From Halomonas sp. 54_146 (GTDB taxonomy: Bacteria > Pseudomonadota > Gammaproteobacteria > Pseudomonadales > Halomonadaceae), in the NCBI RefSeq assembly GCF_001507855.1, contig NZ_LGEN01000033.1, forward strand, positions 1 to 41,086: a DNA stretch of 41,086 nt. The letters are read 5' to 3'. A program made the translations under genes and the position numbers. Every line of letters starts with the position of its first letter. Position 1 is the first letter of the stretch. The notes below the pieces were generated by a model. The model worked only from the letters and a program-made list of their open reading frames with translations. It was not told the DNA's origin and searched no databases. Shown here in pieces: positions 8,491-15,321 of the stretch.

Positions 8491-8650
8491 CGAGTTCAGG
8501 ATATAGCCATTAGGCTCACCCATAGTGATCAAAAATGCTTTTGGGTAAACCTTGCATTCATGGATATTTTTTCTTAATTTTTATTAGGGTTACAGAAGAG
8601 GCTCTTGAGCCTACTTATCTAGAAAAACGTCGGTAAGCACATGAACTGCC

Positions 8651-8682
8651 ACACAATGGTTGTCAATTGACAACCATTGTGT
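8651..8682. promoter_or_regulatory. Perfect 32-bp palindrome, operator candidate
   Basis: The left half acacaatggttgtcaa (8651-8666) is exactly repeated in reverse complement at 8667-8682. It includes a TTGACA (8667-8672) followed 17 bases later by CATACT (8690-8695), a plausible sigma70 promoter that would start transcription just before the ATG at 8708. A repressor bound here would cover the -35 box. Likely the autoregulatory site of the following two-gene module (inference). Confidence 0.7.
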
Positions 8683-8707
8683 ATGTCTTCATACTCAAAG
8701 GCAAATA

Positions 8708-8977
8708 ATGACTCGTCCAGCACATCCGAAAAAAGAGATCGAAACTGCCCTCAAACATGCGGAAGCGGAGGGCTGGCGAGTTGAAGTCGGCGGTAGTCAC
8801 GCCTGGGGCAAGATTTACTGTCCCTATAATGATGATGAATGCCGCTGTGGTGAGTTTTGTATCGCGAGCGTGTGGAGTACACCGAAAAATCCCGGCAGCC
8901 ACGCCCGGGCAATTCGGAGAGTGGTGGACAAGTGCTCGACCCACAAGCGTCGAGACGAAGCGGAGTCGGAGGATTGA
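8708..8977 (+). CDS. HicA-like small Cys-rich protein, putative toxin
   Basis: An 89-residue basic protein. It opens with a helix (KEIETALKHAEAEGWRVE) and then G28-G29-S30-H31-A32-W33-G34, reminiscent of the GSH signature carrying the catalytic histidine of HicA mRNA interferases. Next comes a Cys cluster C38, C45, C47, C51, which could bind a metal, and a closing SHARAIRRVVDKC helix. HicA proteins are usually about 60-80 residues and lack this Cys cluster, so this is at best a distant variant. The ATG at 8708 lies behind a promoter within and beside a 32-bp palindrome; a TTG start at 8660 would lie inside that palindrome and is less likely. The next gene begins three bases after its stop, so the two form an operon. 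Function as a toxin is inferred. Confidence 0.75.
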   Translation: MTRPAHPKKEIETALKHAEAEGWRVEVGGSHAWGKIYCPYNDDECRCGEFCIASVWSTPKNPGSHARAIRRVVDKCSTHKRRDEAESED

Positions 8978-8980
8978 AGA

Positions 8981-9505
8981 ATGGAATATGTTTTTACGCT
9001 GAAATACCAACTGGCTGATAGTGACTCCGACCTAGATGCGTTAGTGGAGCGTTTGGGCGCTGCCGGTTGCGATGATGCTCTGGTGGGCGTGGGGCAGCCG
9101 GGCCGCTTGGCGCTGGAATTCTCTCGTGAAGCGGGCAGCGCCGCGGAAGCGGTTCACAGTGCCCTGGTTGACGTAAAAAAAGCGATCCCTTCCGCGCGGC
9201 TGATCGAGGCTTCGCCGGATCTTGTTGGCCTGACGGATGTAGCAGACGTTGTGGGCGTTTCGCGACAGGCAATGCGAAAGCTGATGCTTACCCATCGAGC
9301 GACGTTTCCTGTGCCGGTTCACGAAGGTAGTGCCTCAATCTGGCACCTGGCGGAGGTGCTTGACTGGCTGATGACCCGAGGGGGTTACCAAATTGATGTT
9401 GCAGTGCTGGAGACTGCGAAAGTGGCATTGGAAGTGAATATAGCCAAAGAAACAATTCGCCATCCGGTTCGTAGCCGCGGGGAAATGGAGCTGCTGACCG
9501 CTTAG
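8981..9505 (+). CDS. HTH protein, putative antitoxin/repressor of the HicA-like gene
   Basis: A 174-residue protein in two parts. Residues 1 to about 80 (YVFTLKYQL, then LDALVERLGAAGCDD and AVHSALVDVKKAIPSARLIEAS) look like a small alpha/beta domain. Residues about 84-145 form a MerR/excisionase-type HTH (VGLTDVADVVGVSRQAMRKLMLTH, then SIWHLAEVLDWL). The start ATG at 8981 is preceded by GGAGG. The gene follows the HicA-like gene by three bases. A DNA-binding protein behind a small putative toxin with a palindromic promoter fits a type II toxin-antitoxin operon in which this protein is antitoxin and repressor. The order (toxin first) matches hicAB. The protein does not look like ordinary HicB. 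Confidence 0.75.
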   Translation: MEYVFTLKYQLADSDSDLDALVERLGAAGCDDALVGVGQPGRLALEFSREAGSAAEAVHSALVDVKKAIPSARLIEASPDLVGLTDVADVVGVSRQAMRKLMLTHRATFPVPVHEGSASIWHLAEVLDWLMTRGGYQIDVAVLETAKVALEVNIAKETIRHPVRSRGEMELLTA

Positions 9506-9515
9506 CCAACAGTTC

Positions 9516-9632
9516 AACAGTTTGGTGGAAGATAAAGACATATTGGCAGAAAATTTGGAAAACTGGGCTCAGCAAGAACGCCAAGTTGGCATTCAGGAAG
9601 GCGAGAAGCTACGTATTGAAGGTAAGTGCTAA
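9516..9632 (+). pseudogene. C-terminal remnant of an Rpn/YhgA-like nuclease gene
   Basis: A 38-residue open stretch reads LAENLENWAQQERQVGIQEGEKL, typical of the Gln/Glu-rich tail (WAxQERQxGIQEGE) of Rpn-family PD-(D/E)XK recombination-promoting nucleases. The catalytic domain (about 200-250 residues upstream) is absent. It follows the HTH gene directly, so it is a leftover of an earlier gene in this unstable region. Confidence 0.6.
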
Positions 9633-9891
9633 TCTGCTTTATTTCCGTATTCCCGCTTCACGCATAGAACGAAAGGGTGGTCCAAGAGACCGCCCTCTCT
9701 GTATTTGGCTGCTGAGAATGGCAGACATTCCCATGCCATGAAAGAACCTGACGCAATGGTTCATATTCAGTAGTGAATAGCTGTTTTGGCGCGGAGCAGT
9801 AGTGCCACTTGTATTTGCAGCAACTACCGATGCGCTCAATTTAGATGTTTTACGTGGCTGAGCCCTATTATAAGAACCCCCTTTACTAGCC
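9633..9891. other. Gene-free stretch
   Basis: No credible reading frame was seen on either strand. Open frames on the minus strand here have no ribosome site or recognisable motif. The stretch separates the Rpn-like tail from the relic of the second fic promoter. Confidence 0.5.
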
Positions 9892-9985
9892 CATGAGCCG
9901 AATATAAATTTTAATCGGTTCACAATATGATCTTAATCATCGGTGCAATCGGCTCGTGTAGTGCTGGGATAGCACCATCATGACC
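9892..9985 (+). pseudogene. Relic of the fic promoter and first codons
   Basis: About 90 bp match the region upstream of and including the start of the intact fic gene (6731-6820): agcccatgagccgaatat, then aatcggttcac and gcaatcggctcgtg. The start-codon equivalent is followed by a TAG at codon two, and similarity fades after about eight codons. It is the 5' stump of a second fic copy whose 3' part is at 10981-11629. Confidence 0.7.
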
Positions 9986-10036
9986 CTTGCAAACGGTTGG
10001 TCTACTACGATCTTCTCAGCGAACTAGCTCTCTGAT

Positions 10037-10090
10037 GCAAGCATCGTCCATATGCTTGCTTTATGCATTCGATGTGATATTTTGAATGCA
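10037..10090. promoter_or_regulatory. Two inverted repeats upstream of the VapB/FitA-like gene
   Basis: An 8-bp inverted repeat, gcaagcat/atgcttgc (10037-10044, 10052-10059), is followed by a 7-bp inverted repeat, tgcattc/gaatgca (10064-10070, 10084-10090, 13-base spacer). FitA-FitB complexes repress their promoter by binding inverted repeats of this general form, so this is the likely operator region. Confidence 0.5.
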
Positions 10091-10135
10091 GATAGGGTGC
10101 CGCCGCAATTACTACATGCGATAGGAGGTCGAGCT

Positions 10136-10390
10136 ATGGGCATGATGACGATCAGAAGTATTCCCGACGAAGTACATAACGCACTGAAAGCCCGTGCCAA
10201 GCAAAATCATCGCAGCGCTGAGGCTGAAGTGCGTGCCATTCTGGAAGAAGCCACACGTCCAGCAAATCGCCTCAAAATGGGCGATGCTCTGGCAGCTTTG
10301 GGCCGTAAAGTTGGGTTGACCAATGAAGATGTTGCAGCCATTGAACAGGTTCGCGACAAGACAACTGCTGAGCCGATGAGGTTTGAATGA
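10136..10390 (+). CDS. FitA-like (VapB) ribbon-helix-helix antitoxin
   Basis: An 84-residue antitoxin. The N-terminal ribbon-helix-helix reads MMTIRSIPDEVHNALKARAKQNHRSAEAEVRAILEEA, the FitA/Phd-like RHH pattern with the typical RSxEAEVRAIL helix. The C-terminal part (LAALGRKVGLTNEDVAAIEQVRDK) should occupy the toxin active site. The ATG at 10136 lies seven bases after AGGAGG (10123-10128). Its stop overlaps the toxin start by four bases (ATGA). The pair sits exactly where the middle of the second fic copy should be. Confidence 0.9.
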   Translation: MGMMTIRSIPDEVHNALKARAKQNHRSAEAEVRAILEEATRPANRLKMGDALAALGRKVGLTNEDVAAIEQVRDKTTAEPMRFE

Positions 10391-10803
10391 TCGTTCTCGA
10401 TACCAATGTCATTTCCGAGGCGATGAAACCCGAACCTGATCCGGCCGTCAAAGCTTGGCTTAATGAGCAGTCGGCCGAAACCCTGTATCTGACTACTGTC
10501 ACACTGGCTGAGTTGATGTTTGGCATTGCAGCACTGCCTAACGGGAAGCGCAAGGACATGCTCAACGAAGCATTAGATGGCCTTATGGCGCTGTTCAGAG
10601 GGCGAATTTTGCCTTTTGACGCTGACGCCGCTAGCAAGTATGCCGAACTAGCCGTAACGGCTCGGACCGCCGGGCGTGGTTTTCCCGTGCCGGATGGCTA
10701 TATTGCAGCGATTGCCGTATCCCAGGGCTATCAAGTCGCATCACGCGACATGGCGCCATTTGAGGCGGCCAATGTGGCCGTCATTAATCCATGGAAGGCT
10801 TAA
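10387..10803 (+). CDS. vapC: VapC/FitB-family PIN-domain toxin
   Basis: A 138-residue PIN-domain ribonuclease. The acidic active-site residues are visible: D5 in MIVLDTNVISE, E42 in TLAELMFG, D103 in FPVPDGYIAAIA and D121 in ASRDMAPF. VapC toxins cut specific tRNAs or rRNA and are silenced by the antitoxin encoded just upstream. The gene overlaps its partner by four bases, giving coupled translation. The closing VINPW is typical of the FitB branch. Complete and apparently functional. Confidence 0.93.
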   Translation: MIVLDTNVISEAMKPEPDPAVKAWLNEQSAETLYLTTVTLAELMFGIAALPNGKRKDMLNEALDGLMALFRGRILPFDADAASKYAELAVTARTAGRGFPVPDGYIAAIAVSQGYQVASRDMAPFEAANVAVINPWKA

Positions 10804-10980
10804 CTGTTCTCTTGGCGAATAACGCCGATGATCATCTTCAAGCAGCGACTATTTCTCTCTTTAAGAAACTTTGATTTTAAGCGTAATGAGCACCTAAATA
10901 TCTCACAATCCAAAGAACGTTCTTGCAGCAAATCCTCTAGATAAAGGGGAATTATTCGCCCAGGCTGAATATTCACTCTC
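10804..10980. other. Spacer between VapC and the fic relic
   Basis: AT-richer non-coding stretch with no recognised gene. An open frame exists on the minus strand (10800-11006), but it has no ribosome site or family signature. Confidence 0.5.
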
Positions 10981-11629
10981 TTCCGTCCATTTTGAAGCAC
11001 CGCCACGTGGGCAGTTGGAAGCCGAATTAGATGCGTTTCTAATGTGGTTTAACCATCCGCCAGAGGGGCTAGATGCGTTGATTCGCGCTGGCATTGCACA
11101 TCTATGGTTGATTACCTTACACCCCTTTGATGATGGCAATGGGCGCGTCACTCGTGCAGTTACCGACCGTGCGCTCGCGCAGGCAGAGCGGCAATCTGTG
11201 CGTTTCTACTCTCTAAGTGCGGCGATCATGGCGCGTCGCAGCGCTTACTACGATTATCTTGAAAGCACGCAGAAAGGCAGTCTCGATATTACGCCTTGGT
11301 TGTTGTGGTTTCTGGACACGCTCAAAGAGGCGCTTGAGCAAGCGCTGTTAAGAATCGACCGTGTGCTAATGAAAGCCACCTTCTGGCAGCGCCATGCGAC
11401 CACAGTGCTGAACGAACGGCAAATTAAGGTGCTGAACCGTTTGTTGGATACCGCTGGAGAGGAGTTTGCGCAGGGAATTAACGCCCGCAAATACCAGTCG
11501 CTTGCCAAGGTGAGTAAAGCCACCGCCACGCGGGATTTGGCAGAGCTGCTGGAAAAAGGCTGCCTTTACAAGCTACCCGGCGGTGGGCGCAGTACGCGTT
11601 ATGCAGTGGTGTTTGGGCAAGCCCGATGA
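10981..11629 (+). pseudogene. 3' part of a second fic gene
   Basis: This stretch closely matches the intact fic gene from codon about 160 (VHFEAPP) to the end. It keeps the catalytic HPFDDGNGR motif and the C-terminal winged-helix region with only scattered substitutions (for example SKLPGGG to YKLPGGG). The N-terminal DUF4172 part and the inhibitory TxxxEG helix are missing, and the first in-frame start is a TTG at 11015 without a good ribosome site. It is the counterpart of the 5' stump at 9892-9985. If any product were made it would be a Fic core without its built-in inhibitor, so silence or decay is more likely. Confidence 0.85.
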
Positions 11630-11686
11630 ATCACCTGAGTATTGATATGCTGCTGTCTTCAAATGCTTATTTGCTACGTTGAGTCC

Positions 11687-12478
11687 ATGAAAATCGACCT
11701 ATACCAAGTAGATGCCTTCGCCTCAAAACCCTTTGAAGGTAACCCAGCGGCGGTGTGCCCGCTGGATACGTGGTTGGAGGACGCGCTGCTACAGGCCATT
11801 GCAGCGGAGAATAATCTTTCCGAAACGGCATTTTTTGTACCCACGGAGACCGGCTACCACCTGCGTTGGTTTACGCCTTCGGTGGAGGTGGATTTATGCG
11901 GCCATGCCACGCTGGCGGCGGCGTGGGTCATTTTTAATGTGCTGGGCGATAGCGCTGAAACGCTGCAGTTTGAAACGCGTAGTGGGCCGCTATTAGTGCA
12001 GCGTGAGGGCGATGAACTGGCAATGGATTTCCCCGCAAAAACGCTCGCGCCACTAGCAATGCACGCGGAGGTAGCCGCAGCCCTCGGCGGTATCGAGATT
12101 GAGGCGCTGTTGATCTCAGATGACATTGTGGTGGTCGTTGAAGATGCGAGCGTGATTGAGCGCCTTGCACCGGATATGCAGCGGCTTAAACAGCTGCCGG
12201 GGCGGGGTGTGGCGGTCACTGCGAAAGGTGATGATGTGGACTTTGTTTCCCGTTGGTTTGGCCCCAAAGTGGGCGTGGAGGAAGATCCGGTGACCGGCTC
12301 GGCCCATACCTCGCTTGCGCCGTATTGGGCGGCGCGTTTGGGTAAGCAGGCGCTTACCGCCCGCCAGGGTGGTGCCCGCCAAGGCGCGCTTAGCTGCGTT
12401 GTAGAAGGCGAGCGGGTGATGATTAAAGGCCGTGTGGCACCTTATTTAACCGGGCAAATCATGCTGCCCAACGCCTAA
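11687..12478 (+). CDS. PhzF family isomerase/epimerase-like protein
   Basis: A 263-residue protein of the PhzF/diaminopimelate-epimerase fold. Seen signatures are DAFASKPFEGNPAAVC at residues about 7-22, NNLSETAFFV with the family glutamate near 45, FTPSVEVDLCGHATLAAAWV near 65, and EEDPVTGSAHTSLAPYW near 205. PhzF proteins isomerise dihydroxyanthranilate in phenazine-making bacteria, but most chromosomal members, including those without phz genes nearby as here, have unknown substrates. The ATG at 11687 gives the usual N-terminus (MKIDLYQVDAF). It is the first conserved chromosomal gene after the accessory island. Confidence 0.92.
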   Translation: MKIDLYQVDAFASKPFEGNPAAVCPLDTWLEDALLQAIAAENNLSETAFFVPTETGYHLRWFTPSVEVDLCGHATLAAAWVIFNVLGDSAETLQFETRSGPLLVQREGDELAMDFPAKTLAPLAMHAEVAAALGGIEIEALLISDDIVVVVEDASVIERLAPDMQRLKQLPGRGVAVTAKGDDVDFVSRWFGPKVGVEEDPVTGSAHTSLAPYWAARLGKQALTARQGGARQGALSCVVEGERVMIKGRVAPYLTGQIMLPNA

Positions 12479-12500
12479 GGTGGGATTAACCGCTTGCGCA

Positions 12501-12800
12501 TTAAGCCTCTTCGATACCCTCCACCATAAACACGCGGTAGTCGGCACCCAGGAAGCGGTGCTTGCGGGCTTCCTGGTAGGCGGGGCTTTCGTACCAGGCG
12601 CGAGCAGCGGCCATATCGGGGAAGCGTAGAATCACCGCCCCTTCCATGGCACTGCCTTCCAGCACTTCAAAATCACCGTAGAAGGCTAGCGGTTGCGGGT
12701 CGTGGCCTTCACGGGCGGCTTTCGCTTTCTCGCTGTAGCGCTCCATTTCCTGAGAATCGTGCGTGTGTTCTCGGGTGAGTACGACATACGCGGGCATCAA
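12501..12800 (-). CDS. DUF1330 family protein
   Basis: A 99-residue ferredoxin-like alpha/beta protein. AYVVLTREHTHDSQEMERYSEKA, then FEVLEGSAMEGAVILRFPDMAAARAWYESPAYQEARKHR is the DUF1330 signature. Its biochemical role is not established. The ATG at 12800 follows AAGGAGA. It lies 30 bp downstream of the DJ-1/PfpI-like gene on the same strand, so the two are probably co-transcribed. Confidence 0.9.
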   Translation of the reverse strand: MMPAYVVLTREHTHDSQEMERYSEKAKAAREGHDPQPLAFYGDFEVLEGSAMEGAVILRFPDMAAARAWYESPAYQEARKHRFLGADYRVFMVEGIEEA

Positions 12801-12830
12801 CTTCTCCTTACTTATCGATCAAGAGCGCTA

Positions 12831-13508
12831 TTAAGAAAGCTTTTTGAGCAGCGCGTGGGCGGTGGCTTCTGATGAGCCGGGATTTTGCCCGGTGATCAGC
12901 AGGCCGTCCACTTCCACGTGGGAACTCCAGTCATCACCTTTGGTGTAGTGCCCGCCGTTGTCTTTCAGCATGTCTTCCACTAAAAACGGGACTACGTCGG
13001 TTAGGCCAACGGCCTCTTCTTCACTGTTGGTGAAGCCGGTAACGTTGCGGCCTGCCACTAGAGGTTTGCCATCGCTGCCTTTTACATGGCGCAGCACGCC
13101 GGGGGCGTGGCATACCGTTGCGACGGGTTTGTTGGCGGCAATGGCCTCTTCGATCAGGCGGATTGAGATGGGGTCTTCGGCGAGGTCCCACAGCGGTCCG
13201 TGGCCACCGGGGTAGAAGATGCCATCAAAGTCAGCCAGGTTGATATCGGCCAGCTTGTGGGTATTTGCCAGCACTTGCATGGCTTCGGTATCAGCCTCGA
13301 AGCGCTTGGTGGCGTCGGTTTGGGCATCCGGGGCGCTGCTGGTGGGGTCAATCGGCGGCTGGCCACCGGCAGGGGAGGCCAGAGTCAGCTCGGCACCCGC
13401 ATCCATAAAGGCGTAGTAAGGCGCGGCCAGCTCTTCAAGCCAAAAGCCGGTTTTGTTGCCGGTGTCGCCGAGTTTATCGTGTGAAGTAACAACGAGTAGA
13501 ATTTTCAT
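12831..13508 (-). CDS. DJ-1/PfpI superfamily protein (Hsp31/glyoxalase III-like)
   Basis: A 225-residue protein of the class I glutamine amidotransferase-like fold. The nucleophile elbow is A130-T-V-C133-H134-A-P-G and the family glutamate is in FWLEE (E25/E26). The segments FDGIFYPGGHGPLWDLAED near 94-112 and the C-terminal LLITGQNPGSSEATAHALL complete the type1_GATase_Hsp31-like pattern. Such proteins act as glutathione-independent glyoxalases, deglycases or chaperones in carbonyl stress. AAAGGAT precedes the ATG. Paired with the DUF1330 gene downstream. Confidence 0.92.
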   Translation of the reverse strand: MKILLVVTSHDKLGDTGNKTGFWLEELAAPYYAFMDAGAELTLASPAGGQPPIDPTSSAPDAQTDATKRFEADTEAMQVLANTHKLADINLADFDGIFYPGGHGPLWDLAEDPISIRLIEEAIAANKPVATVCHAPGVLRHVKGSDGKPLVAGRNVTGFTNSEEEAVGLTDVVPFLVEDMLKDNGGHYTKGDDWSSHVEVDGLLITGQNPGSSEATAHALLKKLS

Positions 13509-13635
13509 GTAGGCATCCTTTCTGGTGAGTAGACGAAGTGTAGTCGCTGCCTAGTCATTGATGAAGGTCGCAGCAGCGATCAGCAGGCAACTATCCGGAA
13601 ATTCCGTAGTGTGCGTCAGCCAGGAAAATCGCGAT

Positions 13636-14175
13636 CTATCTGAGGGTATCTTGCGGGTCTATTGTGGGTTTTGGCTCCGGTTCTGGCTCAATGATGATTT
13701 CTAGACCCTGCCACTCTTTTTCCAGTGCCGCCAAGGCAATTTCATAACAGTCCTCAATATGGCTATTGCCCATGACCTTCATGGCGGTGAAGCTGATGCC
13801 GCCTGCCACGGCGCTGCCTACAAAGGGCACAAACTTGGAAACCCCCTTGGCGGCTATCTTTACGCCCATCTTATTCATCAGCGTAATGATGAGCTTTTTG
13901 GTGATGAATTTGCCCGCCATCTTGCTGCCCGTGTTGGAAATAGCGGTTATCACAAACAGTTTGCTTTCGGTGTCCAGGCCGTCGATTTGTTCAGGTGACA
14001 AGCCGAATTTTTCATTAATTTTGGGAATTAACCGCATTAATATGGCAACGTCTGAGCCGATATCTAGCCCCGGAATGGGAATCATCGCGGAGCCTGCGGA
14101 AAGGCCTGCGCTTTTGGTCACCATCGCATGGCACGACTTTTTAATGGCGTCGAGTTCTTCTCTTGTCTCGATCAT
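13636..14175 (-). CDS. DUF697/YcjF-like membrane-associated protein
   Basis: A 179-residue protein with small-residue-rich hydrophobic stretches: SAGLSAGSAMIPIPGLDIGSDVAILMRLI at residues about 22-50 and VSKFVPFVGSAVAGGISFTAMKVMG near 110-135. This pattern resembles DUF697 (YcjF/GTPase-associated) proteins, which interact with membranes. The tail is rich in EPEPEPKP. The role is unknown. The start ATG at 14175 has only a weak ribosome site. It stands alone between the DJ-1-like gene and the divergent metal permease. Confidence 0.75.
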   Translation of the reverse strand: MIETREELDAIKKSCHAMVTKSAGLSAGSAMIPIPGLDIGSDVAILMRLIPKINEKFGLSPEQIDGLDTESKLFVITAISNTGSKMAGKFITKKLIITLMNKMGVKIAAKGVSKFVPFVGSAVAGGISFTAMKVMGNSHIEDCYEIALAALEKEWQGLEIIIEPEPEPKPTIDPQDTLR

Positions 14176-14259
14176 AAACGGTTCATCTGCTTGACCCTGT
14201 AACGATGATAGAGTTTAGGCTAGTTGTTACTCGGTTGGTTAACAAGCAGGTAACGGGCG

Positions 14260-15291
14260 ATGAAACTGGTGTCGGAGTTATTAAGCATTGCGTTAACCGC
14301 TGCCCCTTGGCTGCTTTTAGGCTTAGTGATAGCGGGGCTAATTAAGGCGTGGATGCCTGAGCACTTGCTGCAGCGCTGGATGGGCGGGCGCGGCTTAGGC
14401 AGCATTACGCGGGCGGCGGTGATCGGTATGCCGCTGCCGCTTTGTTCCTGCGGGGCTATTCCCACCGCGCTTGCGCTGCACCGTGGTGGGGCGGGGCGCG
14501 GGCCAACCACGTCGTTTTTGATTAGTACGCCCGGTGTGGGGGTAGATTCAGTGCTATTAACCAGCGTGCTGCTTGGCCCAGTAATGGCGCTGGCACGGGT
14601 ATTGGGGGCACTGGTGACGGCTATTGTGACGGGCATTTTGGTGGGGTTCACCAAGTCACCTGTGGTGGCACCCGCGGCTACCAGTGGCTGCTGTGCATCT
14701 AAAGGCTGTGGTGAAAGCCATGCGCATAGCGAAGCGCCAGTGGGCACATGGCAGCGCTTGCGAGCAGGCTTGCGTTATGCGTTTAGCGATTTGTTGGATG
14801 ATATTAGTGCGTGGATGTTTGCCGGGCTTTTGCTGGCCGGTGTGCTGGTGACCTTCGTGCCGCCGCAAACCTTAGTCGGTTTTTCGGGTGGGCTGGTGGC
14901 GCTAATGCTTATGGCGGTGATTGGCATTCCGCTCTACATTTGTGCGGCGGCGGCCACGCCAGTAGCCGCTGGGCTGCTATTGGCGGGTATTTCTCCGGGT
15001 ATGGCGTTGGTGTTCCTGCTGGCAGGGCCCATCACTAGCCTGGCTACCTTGGCCATTCTGCGTCGTGAGCTGGGCAACCAGGCCCTAGCGGTCTACTTGG
15101 GTAGTGTGCTGTTGGTCACCGTGCTGATAGGTTGGTTGTTTGATGCGGCGCTAAGTATCACCGGTTGGAATGTAGTAGAGCAGGCCAGCCAGGTGCAGGA
15201 GCTACTGCCTGCTTGGCTTGAATGGCTGGCCTTAGTGGTGCTGGCCTTGGTGGCGTTTCGCCCTTTACGCAGGCGGCTGCTAGGGTTTTAA
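14260..15291 (+). CDS. SO_0444-family Cu/Zn efflux permease
   Basis: A 343-residue inner-membrane permease of the DUF318/ArsP-like superfamily. The signature PLPLCSCGAIPTALALHRGGAGRGPTTSFLISTPGVG is at residues about 65-102, with a matching second repeat GIPLYICAAAATPVAAGLLLAGISPG near 225-250. Between the halves is a cytoplasmic loop with a metal-ligand cluster (CCASKGCGESHAHSE, about residues 145-159). These features fit the SO_0444-type copper/zinc efflux transporters. Eight or more membrane segments are visible. The ATG at 14260 follows AGG and no other metal gene is nearby. Copper or zinc export is an inference from the family. Confidence 0.85.
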   Translation: MKLVSELLSIALTAAPWLLLGLVIAGLIKAWMPEHLLQRWMGGRGLGSITRAAVIGMPLPLCSCGAIPTALALHRGGAGRGPTTSFLISTPGVGVDSVLLTSVLLGPVMALARVLGALVTAIVTGILVGFTKSPVVAPAATSGCCASKGCGESHAHSEAPVGTWQRLRAGLRYAFSDLLDDISAWMFAGLLLAGVLVTFVPPQTLVGFSGGLVALMLMAVIGIPLYICAAAATPVAAGLLLAGISPGMALVFLLAGPITSLATLAILRRELGNQALAVYLGSVLLVTVLIGWLFDAALSITGWNVVEQASQVQELLPAWLEWLALVVLALVAFRPLRRRLLGF

Positions 15292-15321
15292 AGGGCGCTG
15301 CTTGCTTTGTTCGTATAAATC

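Noticed and set aside
9639..9923. A 94-residue minus-strand open frame
   Set aside because: Its first residues resemble another spurious frame at 6568-6762 only because both read through the duplicated fic promoter; no gene evidence otherwise.
10800..11006. A 68-residue minus-strand open frame between VapC and the fic relic
   Set aside because: Overlaps the fic relic, has no ribosome site and matches nothing recognisable.
11687..12478. Reading the PhzF-like gene as part of a phenazine pathway
   Set aside because: No other phz-type genes are nearby and stand-alone PhzF homologues are common in bacteria that make no phenazines.
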